Assembly (NCBI GenBank): GCA_016795205.1
Contig: JAEUHZ010000062.1
Location: forward strand, 1 to 35,612
DNA from: Planctomycetota bacterium
GTDB lineage: Bacteria; Planctomycetota; UBA1135; GCA-002686595
Length of the DNA stretch: 35,612 nucleotides
Direction: 5' to 3'
Shown here: piece after piece, positions 16,859-24,611 of the stretch
Position numbering within the stretch: the stretch's first letter is position 1
Layout: each line of letters opens with the position of its first letter
Notes under the pieces: generated by a model
Seen by the model: only the letters and a program-made list of their open reading frames with translations
The model's database searches: none
What the model was told of the DNA's origin: nothing
Translations under genes and position numbers: made by a program

Positions 16859-17710
16859 ATGCGCCACGCACGAGCCGCCCTTCAAGCCCTCCTGACCCTG
16901 TCCGCTCTGGTCACCGCAGCCCTGCCCGCCGCGGCCGAGGTCGTCGTCGTCCGCCAGTTCGGCTTCTACTACTCGCCGCGCGAGGTCGTCGTGAACGTGG
17001 GCGACACGGTGCGCTGGGAGTGGACCAGCGGCAGCCACACGGTGACCGAAGGAACGGATGGGCTCGTCAACGGCAACGAGGCCTTCCACTCGCTGCTCTC
17101 GCCCGGCGTGCAGGTCTTCGAGGTCACGTTCTCGCCGACGTTCCTGGCCACGTTCCCGCGCCCGGGAGGGCGCTACGACTACTTCTGCCAGCCGCACTTC
17201 GTGGGCGGCATGACCGGCGTCGTCCACGTGGCCGATCCCGTGCCCGGCACGCTGTTCTGCGCTGGCGACGGCAGCGGCGCCGCGTGCCCCTGCGGCGCGA
17301 GCGGGCCGAGCGGCATGGGCTGCCCGAACTCGGTCGGGGTCGGCGCGCGCCTGCGCGCCAAGGGCGATCCCAGCGTCAGCGCGGACACGCTCTCGCTGTG
17401 GATCACGGGCGCACCGGAGGGCTACACCGTCCTGTTCTTCCAGGGCAGCGCGCGCGAGAACGGCGGCGCTGGCGTCGTCTTCGGCGAGGGCCTGCGCTGC
17501 GCGGGCGGCACGCTGGCGCGGCTCGGGCAGAAGACGCAGAGCTTCAACTGGGCCAGCTATCCCAGCGCGGGCGATCCGCCGATCTCGCAGCGCGGCTTCG
17601 TCGCGCCCGGTCAGACGCGGCACTACCAAGCTTGGTACTTGGACTCGCCGGGCCTGTGCGGCCCGCCCGCGCCGAACTTCTCGAACGGCTACACGCTCAC
17701 CTGGCACTGA
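16859..17710 (+). CDS. Secreted cupredoxin (plastocyanin-like) with shared C-terminal domain
   Basis: A 283-residue exported copper protein. A signal peptide (residues 1-26, ending AAAE) precedes a cupredoxin domain of about 100 residues. It has the type 1 copper ligands His60 (SGSHTV) and Cys110, His113 and Met118 (FCQPHFVGGM, spacing C-x2-H-x4-M), as in plastocyanin and amicyanin. Residues 134-283 form the same C-terminal domain as the divergent neighbour (FCAGDGSGAACPC, VVFGEGLRCAGG). Electron transfer or copper handling at the cell surface is likely. The ATG at 16859 is chosen because it opens on the signal peptide; the frame is open much further upstream, but that part is antisense to the neighbour. 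The 3' end overlaps the convergent lipoprotein gene by 14 bases. Confidence 0.87.
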   Translation: MRHARAALQALLTLSALVTAALPAAAEVVVVRQFGFYYSPREVVVNVGDTVRWEWTSGSHTVTEGTDGLVNGNEAFHSLLSPGVQVFEVTFSPTFLATFPRPGGRYDYFCQPHFVGGMTGVVHVADPVPGTLFCAGDGSGAACPCGASGPSGMGCPNSVGVGARLRAKGDPSVSADTLSLWITGAPEGYTVLFFQGSARENGGAGVVFGEGLRCAGGTLARLGQKTQSFNWASYPSAGDPPISQRGFVAPGQTRHYQAWYLDSPGLCGPPAPNFSNGYTLTWH

Positions 17711-18155
17711 CCTCGCCGTCGGGCAGCGGCTGGGACGCCGGGAAGCGGGCACGCACCGCCGCCGAAACGTCGGGGATGCTGCGGCCGTCGCGGTGAGCGA
17801 TGCGCTTCCACACGCTGCAGTAGCCCTCGCGTGAGCGGACGAACTCCGCGGCGTGGAACAGGCGGTCGACCGCTTGTTGGCGCAGCACGACGCCGCGCGG
17901 CGAGGCCGGGTCGATGCCCTCCTGCTGGATGCGGCGCATCTCGGGCGTCGCGGCCAGCACGCTCACGTAGTCGATGCGGGCGGGGTTGCTCAACATGCGC
18001 GGGTCGGGGAGACCGCACACGCTGTCGGCTGGATCCGCGATCCAGGGTGAGCCGGACTCGTTGTGCGCCGCAGCTTCGCCCACCGCGCGCGAGCAGGACC
18101 CGGCGAGCGCAATGAGTGCCGCGGCCGCGGCCAGGATGAGGAAGTTGCATCGCAT
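17697..18155 (-). CDS. Small lipoprotein of unknown function
   Basis: A 152-residue predicted lipoprotein with a clean signal and lipobox (LAGSC, Cys21). The mature part has no family I can name with confidence. Visible blocks are SVLAATPEMRRIQQEGIDP, SPRGVVLRQQAVDRL and GYCSVWKRIAHRDGRSIPDV, which look like a conserved fold rather than random sequence. Its stop lies inside the last codons of the cupredoxin gene (14-base tail-to-tail overlap). It is divergent from the next secreted protein across 321 bases. Confidence 0.72.
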   Translation of the reverse strand: MRCNFLILAAAAALIALAGSCSRAVGEAAAHNESGSPWIADPADSVCGLPDPRMLSNPARIDYVSVLAATPEMRRIQQEGIDPASPRGVVLRQQAVDRLFHAAEFVRSREGYCSVWKRIAHRDGRSIPDVSAAVRARFPASQPLPDGEVSAR

Positions 18156-18476
18156 GAGTTGGCCCTCCAGCGGACGTCACCCGCCCGCTGTGATCACTGT
18201 CGCCGGCACCTCCGGGGCCCGCGATACGACGCAGGACGTAGACGCGACCGAGCGAGTTCCGACGCCCAGCCGGCTGGAGCCCAGGCGCGGAGGCTACGCA
18301 CTCTGCGGGGCCGGCGGGTACGACCTATGCCCAAGGGCGCGAGACACGCCGGATGACTAGTGTGAACGCGGGCGTGAGAACCTCGCTGGAAGTCGCACCG
18401 CGCGGCGGAAACGGGCCTCGAACCCACTTGGAATCTCGCACAGGAGCGGAGCCGCGACCCGGCTCCGGTTACCCAG
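18156..18476. other. Divergent intergenic region with palindrome and leader hairpin
   Basis: No gene is seen in these 321 bases between two divergent genes for exported proteins. It contains a perfect 12-bp palindrome at 18266-18277 and, just before the right-hand start, a stem-loop that is listed separately. Promoters for both directions should lie here, but no convincing -35/-10 pair is readable. Confidence 0.45.
18447..18467 (+). promoter_or_regulatory. Stem-loop in the 5' leader, next to the ribosome site
   Basis: A perfect 8-bp stem (18447-18454 with 18460-18467) and 5-nt loop, ending nine bases before the ATG at 18477. The only good Shine-Dalgarno-like purines (AGGAG, 18442-18446) sit directly at its 5' foot, so folding could change access to the start. 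Regulation is inference. Confidence 0.4.
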
Positions 18477-19352
18477 ATGATCACGCGCTTCGCTTGCATC
18501 TTCGCGCTCGCCGCCTTCGCTGCAGCTCCGGTGCTCGCTGCTCCGGACAGTCCCGCCGCACCCAAGGCGCCGACCGCACCGATCGACCTGCGCGGCCGCT
18601 TCGACGCGCTCGTCGACGAGCTGGCCAAGAAGGCCGCGGCGCGTGGCGCCACGCGCCAGGACTTCGCCCGCGTCGTCGAGGAGGTGCGCTCCGCGGCGAA
18701 CGAGTACATGGGTGAGCGCCGCGTCGAGCAGATCCGCGACAAGCTCATCGAGCGCATCAACGAGCTCGAGGTCAAGGCGCGCGACGCGCAGCTCATGCTC
18801 ATGGAGTTCGACGTCCTCAAGGACCTCTTCATCGACCTGCAGTGCGAGGGCTGCGTGCGCCGCATGGCCGCCAACGTGCGTGCCGGCAAGGCCACGCGCC
18901 TCGAGTACGCGATGGTCTACCAGTCCCTGACCCTGCGCGCCGAGGCGGCCATGGGCTGGAACCCCGAGATCGACGCGATCATCGGCCGCCTGCGCATGGA
19001 GGTCGAGAAGCTCGAGAAGCGCGCCAAGGAAGCCATGGCCGCCTTGCCGGCCACGGACCTCGTGCCGGTCATGGAGGCCCACGCCGACTTGATGTGCCGC
19101 TGGGTGCCCGTGCGCCTGGGCAAGCGTGCCATGCAGCTGAAGGAGATCGTGGTCCCGAAGGACTTCACGGACATCAGCGAAACGGCGGCCTTCTACGGCA
19201 TCGCCCCGACCTCCGACCTGGGACGCAAGATCGAGGCGCGCCTCGAGCAACTGCGCGCGGCCGTCGCCGGCGGACGGATCAGCCGCGCCGACTTCGATGA
19301 GCTCGACGCGCTCCTGAAGCAGCGTGCGCGCGCCGCGGTGAGCGGCGCCTGA
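18477..19352 (+). CDS. Secreted helical protein of unknown function
   Basis: A 291-residue exported protein. A signal peptide (1-21, ending VLAA) is followed by a short Pro/Ala linker and then almost entirely charged, helix-forming sequence with several probable coiled coils (for example RRVEQIRDKLIERINELEVK and MEVEKLEKRAKEAM). A CEGC motif near residue 125 is not followed by His, so it is not a haem site. I recognise no family. A strong hairpin follows the stop and probably terminates its transcript. Confidence 0.75.
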   Translation: MITRFACIFALAAFAAAPVLAAPDSPAAPKAPTAPIDLRGRFDALVDELAKKAAARGATRQDFARVVEEVRSAANEYMGERRVEQIRDKLIERINELEVKARDAQLMLMEFDVLKDLFIDLQCEGCVRRMAANVRAGKATRLEYAMVYQSLTLRAEAAMGWNPEIDAIIGRLRMEVEKLEKRAKEAMAALPATDLVPVMEAHADLMCRWVPVRLGKRAMQLKEIVVPKDFTDISETAAFYGIAPTSDLGRKIEARLEQLRAAVAGGRISRADFDELDALLKQRARAAVSGA

Positions 19353-19371
19353 CCCTCCTGACGCCGCTGCT

Positions 19372-19406
19372 CCGCCCGCGCGGGCCTCAGGCCGCGCGGG
19401 CGGTTT
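19372..19406 (+). terminator. Probable intrinsic terminator
   Basis: A perfect 12-bp GC stem (19372-19383 with 19392-19403), 8-nt loop, then TTT. It lies 20 bases after the stop of the secreted helical protein and just before the convergent hutD-like gene. The T-run is short, as is common in GC-rich genomes. Confidence 0.65.
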
Positions 19407-19421
19407 CGTGCCCGGCCGGCC

Positions 19422-20039
19422 TCAGGTCGACCCCGTCCAGCGCACGACGAGGAGCAGCGCGTCCGCCGAACGCCCGACGAGCTCCCATTCCTCCTCGCGC
19501 GGGAGCTCGCGCCCCCAGACGCTCTCGCCGCTCCCGGCCTCGATCGGCTGCTCCTCGCGCGGGACGCGCACGCCCGCGGCGCCCGCCAGCACGTGGACCA
19601 GGGCGTGTCCGGGCCCCAGCGCCTCGCGCACGCGGCGCGTGCCGAGGCGCAGCGCCTCGACGTCCGCGCGGCCGCGGCCGGAGCGCACGAACACGTTGAA
19701 GTCACCGACGGGCCCGGCCGCGAGCTCGGCCCGCGCCGCGTCGCCGCCGTCGAAGCGCACGGGCTCCAGCGGGCGCAACCGCACGCGCTGCGTGCCGTCG
19801 GAGAGGACCAGCAGGATCCCGGCCCCCGACGTGACCACGAGCAGGCGCTCGAAGCCCGGGAAGGGCGAGAACGGCCCGGACTCCTCGATCCGGGCTCGCG
19901 AGACGCGGAAGTCGAAGTCACCGCGCTCGAAGCTCGCCGCGGGCGGCCAGAGCGCGAGCTCCTCCGTCTCCCCGCGCCCGTTCCGCCAGGGCGTGCGCCG
20001 CGAATCCGCGGGTGTGCGGTGCAGGATCTCGCGCGCCAT
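19422..20039 (-). CDS. HutD/Ves-family cupin protein
   Basis: A 205-residue cytoplasmic beta-rich protein. It shows the family opening TPWRNGRGETEELALWP, then FDFRVSRARIEESGPFSPFPGFERLLVV, VRLRPLEPVRFDGGD and GPVGDFNVFVR, which match HutD/Ves bicupin proteins. HutD members sit in histidine-utilisation loci of some proteobacteria and may bind formylglutamate to tune flux; Ves is a cold-induced relative. No hut genes are near, so its role here is unknown. The ATG at 20039 gives the normal family length. It lies downstream of the WD40 kinase on the same strand, with 268 bases and a strong hairpin between them. Confidence 0.85.
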   Translation of the reverse strand: MAREILHRTPADSRRTPWRNGRGETEELALWPPAASFERGDFDFRVSRARIEESGPFSPFPGFERLLVVTSGAGILLVLSDGTQRVRLRPLEPVRFDGGDAARAELAAGPVGDFNVFVRSGRGRADVEALRLGTRRVREALGPGHALVHVLAGAAGVRVPREEQPIEAGSGESVWGRELPREEEWELVGRSADALLLVVRWTGST

Positions 20040-20061
20040 CGGCGCACCCTAGCTCAGAGGA

Positions 20062-20093
20062 GGAGCCGCGCCGAGGGACCTCGGCGCGGCTCC
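20062..20093. terminator. 14-bp perfect hairpin between the kinase gene and hutD-like gene
   Basis: Arms 20062-20075 and 20080-20093 are perfectly complementary with a GGAC loop on the plus strand (GTCC on the minus). It is 22 bases upstream of the hutD-like start. No T-tract follows on the minus strand, so it may be a terminator of the kinase transcript, a leader structure of the downstream gene, or both. Confidence 0.5.
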
Positions 20094-20307
20094 CGGGCCC
20101 GCGCGGGCGAGCTAGCACGGCGCCCGCTCGGGCCGGCATGCGTCGGGCCAGCCCGCTCGGAGCGCCGCCGCGCGGGTGGGTCCCGCGGGCCTCGCAGACC
20201 TGCGTGGCCCGACCGTGCGCGCGGTGGACATGCCGTTCGGGAAAAATCCTCGGCCCGGCGGGGGCCCCGGTTCTCGCCTCGCTCTCCCGCACAGGGGTCG
20301 CGGGGGA

Positions 20308-23300
20308 TCAGCGCGCCAGGGCCGGCCGGAGCAGGGGCCCGACCACGACCCCGTAGCCCGCCGGCCGCGCGGCCCGCGCCGCGGCCAGCAGGTCGCCGGG
20401 CCACAGCCGCGCCGTCCCGTCTCCCGAGGCCGTCAGGATCCAGGCCCCGTCCGCGGTCACGTCGGCATCGAAGACGGCGTCGGCGTGCCCGGCATAGCTC
20501 GCCACGCAGCCCTCCGCTCGGAGGTCCCACAGGTGCGCCGTGCCGTCGAGCGAGCCCGTCACGGCCAGCGGCCGCCCGCGCGCCTTGGCCAGCCCGGTCA
20601 GGCTGTTCGTGTGGTGCTCGAGTGGCAGGGGACGCTTGTCGATCATGCGGATCTCGTCTCCGGCCGCCGGGTCCGGGAAGCGCCACAGCGTCGTTGCGCG
20701 GCCGTACCTGGAGGTCGTCACGAGGTGGGCCGTCTCGGGCGCGAAGGCGACGAGCCCCGGCGTGGCGAAGCGCGGCGAGCGGGCCACCCGGCGCCCGTCG
20801 AGGTCGAACACCTCGAGGCGCGCGCTCTGCAGCGCGGCCGCGATGCGCGTCCCGTCGGGCGCGAAGGCCAGGTCGAACACGTGGGTCAGCGTGCGCAGAT
20901 CGGTCTCGTAGGGCTCGGTCCGCCACAGCGGCCGGGCGGGCTGCGCGTCGGTCTGGGTGGCCTCCCACAGCGCGATGCGCCGGTCGCTGCCGCCGGTGGC
21001 GAGCAGCCGACCGTCGGGCGAGAAGCACAGGGCGGTGAGCTCGCCTTCGTGCGCGCCGAGCCAGCGCTCGACTCCGCTCGCGAGGTCGAGGAGGCGCACG
21101 CCGCCCGCACGATCGGCGAGCGCCACCCGCGCGCCATCCGGGGCGATGCGCGCCGGGACGGGCGCCGCGCCCGGCGCCTCGAGACATCGCTCGACCCGTC
21201 CGTCGCGCGCGTCCCACACGAGGACCCGGCCGTTCGCGTCGGTCGAGACGGCGCGCACGGCGTCCGGACCGAAGTCGGCGGCCAGGAGCGGCGCGCGCTC
21301 CAGCTCGGCCGCGCGCGGGTCGAGCACGCGCTCCAGCCGCCCGCTCGGCACGCGCCAGACCCGCGCCGTGCCGTCCTCCGAGGCCGTCAGGGCCTGCGAT
21401 CCGTCGCGCGAGAAACGCGCGCTGCGCACCGCGGCAGCATGGCCGCGCAGGACGGGCAGGAACGGGCGATCGGCACCGTGCCAGACGGACGCCCAGAGCT
21501 GGCGCTGCCACGTCACGAGGAACGACCCGTCGGGGCTCCACGAGAGCCCCACGATCTGGCGCGCCGATCCACGGCAGGCGCGCAGGAGCGCGCCGTCCTC
21601 GGCACGGAACACGCGCAGCATGTCGTCGTAGGCGGCGGTCGCGAGCTCCTCCCCGTCGGGGCTCCAGGCGATGCGCACGATCGCGCGGCGACCGTGGCTG
21701 GGCAGCACGTAACGATCCCTCCCGGTCGCGAGGTCCACGACCCGGGCGCCCGCGTCCCACGACAGCGCCAGCGAGCGGCTGTCCGGGGAGAAGCGCACGG
21801 CGTGGTAGCGCCCATCCGCACGGAGCGAGAGGACCGGGGGATCCGAGGGCCGCGCGAGATCCCAGACGTGCGCGCTGCGGTCGTCGCAGGCGGCGGCCAC
21901 GAAGCGCCCATCCGGGCTGGCGTCGATCGAGGCCGCCGTGCCGGGAGCACCGGAGAGCAGCGCGATCTGGCGGCCGGTGCGGGCCTCGAAGAGGCGCTTG
22001 GCGCCATCGCTCTCGGGCACGGGGGAGATCCCGACCGGCTCGGCCGAGCGGGTCATGACGAGCGCGCCCCCGCCCGCGAAGCGTGCCTCGGCCAGCGCCC
22101 CGATGCCGCCGCCCAGGACGGCGAGAGCCTCGCCGGTGCGCGCGTCGAAGACGCGCGCCGTGCCGTCGCGCGACGCGGTCACGAGCCGCGTTCCGTCGGC
22201 GGACAGATCGATCGAGTAGACCTCGCGGGTGTGGCCGGCGAGCTCGATCGGCGGCGCGTCGGGAGCGTCGACCTGTGCCATGCAGGCGCGGCCCCCGGCA
22301 CCCGCGAAGGCCAGCCGCGCCCCGCCGTCCGCGAACCCCACGGCGTAGACCGCGCCCGACCCGAGCTCGAAGCGCGCGAGCTCCGCGCCCGTGGCGGCGT
22401 CGAACACCCGAGCCCGCCCGTCGCCGGAGCCGGTCGCGATGCGGCGCGAGGCGGGGTCGACCGTCGCCGAGTACACGACTTCGCCATGCCCGACGAGGAC
22501 CTGGCGCTCGTGGAGCGCCTCGAGCGCCGCGAGCAGGACCCGGTTGCTGGCGAGGCCCGGGTCGTGCTCGGCCGCGGCGATGGCGAAGTCCAGTGCGCGC
22601 GGCGGCGAGTCCTGGAGCGATCCGGTGGCTTCGTCGCGGAACCAGCCGCCCTCGTAGAGCGACAGGGCGGCCTCCTTGCGCTGCTCCTCGGTCCGCACGC
22701 GCTCCAGCAGCACGAGCGCGATCCCGAGCGCGATCGAGAGCGCCAGGATCGAGCCGATCGTGGCCGTCGCGAGCACGGGATTGCGCTGCGCCCAGCGCGA
22801 CAGGCGCAAGAGCGGCCCGGCCGGCCGGGCGCGGATCGGCTCGTACTCGCGGACGCGCCGCAGCTCCTCGGCGAGTTCGAGCGCGGTGGGGTAGCGCCGG
22901 CCGACGTCCTTCTCGAGCGCGGTCTCGAGCACGATCGCCAGATCCGCGGGCAGCGCCGGGTTCGCGATCCGCGGCGAGGGCATCGGCGTGCGCCGGATCG
23001 CGTCGGCCAGGGCCGCGCTCGACTCGCCCTGGAACGGCCGTTCGAGCGTCAGGCACTCGTACAGCACGACGCCCAGCGAGTAGACGTCCGTGCGCCGGTC
23101 GACACGGCGCCCGCTCTCGAGCTGCTCGGGCGAGATGTAGGCCGGCGTGCCGAACACCTCGTCGGAGCGGGTCAGCGCCGCCGACTCCTCGTCGGACTCG
23201 CGCGCCAGCCCGAAATCGAGGATCACGGGGGCACCGTCGCTCGCGACCATCAGGTTCCCCGGCTTCACGTCGCGGTGCACGACGCCGGCCTCGTGCGCGG

Positions 23301-23949
23301 CGTGCAGCGCGCGCGCGGCGCGCTCGAAGAACGCCAGCGTCCCGGCCAGCTCCAGTCCGCGCCGGGGAACCAAGAGCTTCGAGGCGCTGGTGGTCGTGTC
23401 GCTGCCGGTGCTGGGCGTCAGGCCGCGCTCGCGCTCCTCGCGCGCGCGGATCAGCGCCGCGGCGAGCGTCTCGCCCTCGACGAAGCGCATCGCGATGTAG
23501 GGCACCTCCCCGTCGAGGTCGGCGTCGAGGACCGCGCAGATGCCGGGATGGTCGAGCCGCGCCAGGATCTCGGCCTCGCGCCGGAAACGCGTGCGCCGCC
23601 CCTGCGAGACGCTCGCCACGGGGATCGTGAGCACCTTGAGCGCCACGGCCCGGTCGAGGCGCGCATCCACCGCGCGGTACACGACGCCCTGCCCGCCGCG
23701 GCCGAGGACCTCGACGACCCGGTAGGGCCCGATGCGGTCGAGTCGGCGCGCCGCGGCCGAGGTCGCGGCCGCGGCGGAGGCCGTCGGCGTCGTCAGCGCG
23801 ATGTACTCGCGCGCCACGGCCTCCTCGTGGCCGGGGAAGCGCGCCAGGTAGTGCGCCAACGGTCGCAGCCGGCCGGCCTCCATGTCGGAGAGGAGCTGGT
23901 CGGCGAAGTCGAACAGGATCGAACCGCTCGATTCCGTCGCGTCGGACAT
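20308..23949 (-). CDS. Membrane Ser/Thr protein kinase with WD40 repeats
   Basis: A 1213-residue sensor-type kinase. After a short N-terminal helical region (1-70) comes a Hanks-type kinase domain (about 75-370) with glycine loop GRGGQG (83-88), ATP lysine K105, catalytic HRD (225-227), DFG (245-247) and the GTPAYISPEQL activation segment. All catalytic residues are intact. A Ser/Thr-rich insert lies at about 170-198. One membrane helix (about 391-415) separates it from a region holding some 14-16 WD40-like repeats (for example LVTASRDGTARVFD, LLATGGSDRRIALW), enough for two propellers. The repeats would face the periplasm, unlike typical cytoplasmic WD40 proteins. The ATG at 23949 is chosen because an upstream in-frame start would overlap the divergent sigma-factor gene. 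The arrangement with the ECF sigma factor is a known planctomycete pairing, suggesting the kinase controls that sigma factor. Confidence 0.93.
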   Translation of the reverse strand: MSDATESSGSILFDFADQLLSDMEAGRLRPLAHYLARFPGHEEAVAREYIALTTPTASAAAATSAAARRLDRIGPYRVVEVLGRGGQGVVYRAVDARLDRAVALKVLTIPVASVSQGRRTRFRREAEILARLDHPGICAVLDADLDGEVPYIAMRFVEGETLAAALIRAREERERGLTPSTGSDTTTSASKLLVPRRGLELAGTLAFFERAARALHAAHEAGVVHRDVKPGNLMVASDGAPVILDFGLARESDEESAALTRSDEVFGTPAYISPEQLESGRRVDRRTDVYSLGVVLYECLTLERPFQGESSAALADAIRRTPMPSPRIANPALPADLAIVLETALEKDVGRRYPTALELAEELRRVREYEPIRARPAGPLLRLSRWAQRNPVLATATIGSILALSIALGIALVLLERVRTEEQRKEAALSLYEGGWFRDEATGSLQDSPPRALDFAIAAAEHDPGLASNRVLLAALEALHERQVLVGHGEVVYSATVDPASRRIATGSGDGRARVFDAATGAELARFELGSGAVYAVGFADGGARLAFAGAGGRACMAQVDAPDAPPIELAGHTREVYSIDLSADGTRLVTASRDGTARVFDARTGEALAVLGGGIGALAEARFAGGGALVMTRSAEPVGISPVPESDGAKRLFEARTGRQIALLSGAPGTAASIDASPDGRFVAAACDDRSAHVWDLARPSDPPVLSLRADGRYHAVRFSPDSRSLALSWDAGARVVDLATGRDRYVLPSHGRRAIVRIAWSPDGEELATAAYDDMLRVFRAEDGALLRACRGSARQIVGLSWSPDGSFLVTWQRQLWASVWHGADRPFLPVLRGHAAAVRSARFSRDGSQALTASEDGTARVWRVPSGRLERVLDPRAAELERAPLLAADFGPDAVRAVSTDANGRVLVWDARDGRVERCLEAPGAAPVPARIAPDGARVALADRAGGVRLLDLASGVERWLGAHEGELTALCFSPDGRLLATGGSDRRIALWEATQTDAQPARPLWRTEPYETDLRTLTHVFDLAFAPDGTRIAAALQSARLEVFDLDGRRVARSPRFATPGLVAFAPETAHLVTTSRYGRATTLWRFPDPAAGDEIRMIDKRPLPLEHHTNSLTGLAKARGRPLAVTGSLDGTAHLWDLRAEGCVASYAGHADAVFDADVTADGAWILTASGDGTARLWPGDLLAAARAARPAGYGVVVGPLLRPALAR

Positions 23950-24022
23950 GGCTGGGCGGCGTCGGGCCGGACGCTCGATCCTACTCGCGCGGCGCGATCC
24001 CGTAGAATCCGGAGCGCCCCAG

Positions 24023-24610
24023 ATGGAAGCCACCGGCGGCGACACCCCGCGACGCGGACTCGATCCGCGCTTCGAAGCGCTCTTCGGCGAGGTTGCTCCG
24101 GCGCTCTACGCCTGGGCCGAGTTGCGCATCCGGCCGGGCCTGCGCGCGCGGCTCGATCCGCAGGACCTCGTGCAAGAGGTCTGGATCCGCGGCATGCAGG
24201 GCTTCGCGCGCTTCGACGAGCGCGGCGTCAGCTTCCGCGCCTGGGCCTTCCGCATCGGGAAGAACATCCTGATGGAGTCGCTGCGCGCCACGCGCAACGA
24301 GATCGTGGGCACGCCCGGAGGCGTCACGTCGCGCATGCTCGCGCTGGAGCGCGTGCCGCAGGACGTCACCAGCTTCACGCAGCGACTGGCGCGCGAGGAG
24401 TCCGTGCGCTCCTTCCTCGACGAGGCCGGCAGCCTGGCCGAGGTCGACCGCATGCTGCTCCTGCACTGCGGTCTGGAGGGCGAGACCTGCGCCCGGGCCG
24501 CGACGAAGCTGGGCATCTCGGAGGACGCCGCGATCAAGCGCTGGCAGCGGCTCAAGGCACGCCTGCGGGGCGAGTCGTGGTCGCGCGCGATCCTGGGCCC
24601 CGAGGAGTGA
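24023..24610 (+). CDS. ECF-type RNA polymerase sigma factor (kinase-linked planctomycete type)
   Basis: A 195-residue extracytoplasmic-function sigma factor. Region 2 is visible as DPQDLVQEVWIRGMQGFARFD with SFRAWAFRIGKNILMESLRA. Region 4 is the helix-turn-helix segment ETCARAATKLGISEDAAIKRWQRLKARLR. A GGAG ribosome site lies eight bases before the ATG. It is divergent from the WD40 kinase, with 73 bases between starts and no anti-sigma-factor gene nearby. In planctomycete ECF groups linked to protein kinases, phosphorylation is thought to replace the anti-sigma factor; that this pair works so is inference. Its stop is one base from the stop of the convergent dehydrogenase gene. Confidence 0.92.
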   Translation: MEATGGDTPRRGLDPRFEALFGEVAPALYAWAELRIRPGLRARLDPQDLVQEVWIRGMQGFARFDERGVSFRAWAFRIGKNILMESLRATRNEIVGTPGGVTSRMLALERVPQDVTSFTQRLAREESVRSFLDEAGSLAEVDRMLLLHCGLEGETCARAATKLGISEDAAIKRWQRLKARLRGESWSRAILGPEE

Positions 24611-24611
24611 G

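Noticed and set aside
17697..17710. Tail-to-tail overlap of the cupredoxin and lipoprotein genes as an antisense control element
   Set aside because: A 14-base convergent overlap is ordinary in compact genomes, and nothing more supports regulation.
18840..18863. CEGC motif in the secreted helical protein as a cytochrome c haem site
   Set aside because: The residue after the second Cys is Val, not His, and no other haem site is present.
24003..24008. TAGAAT as a -10 box before the sigma-factor gene
   Set aside because: No matching -35 element lies at proper spacing, and the gene may use an ECF-type promoter instead.
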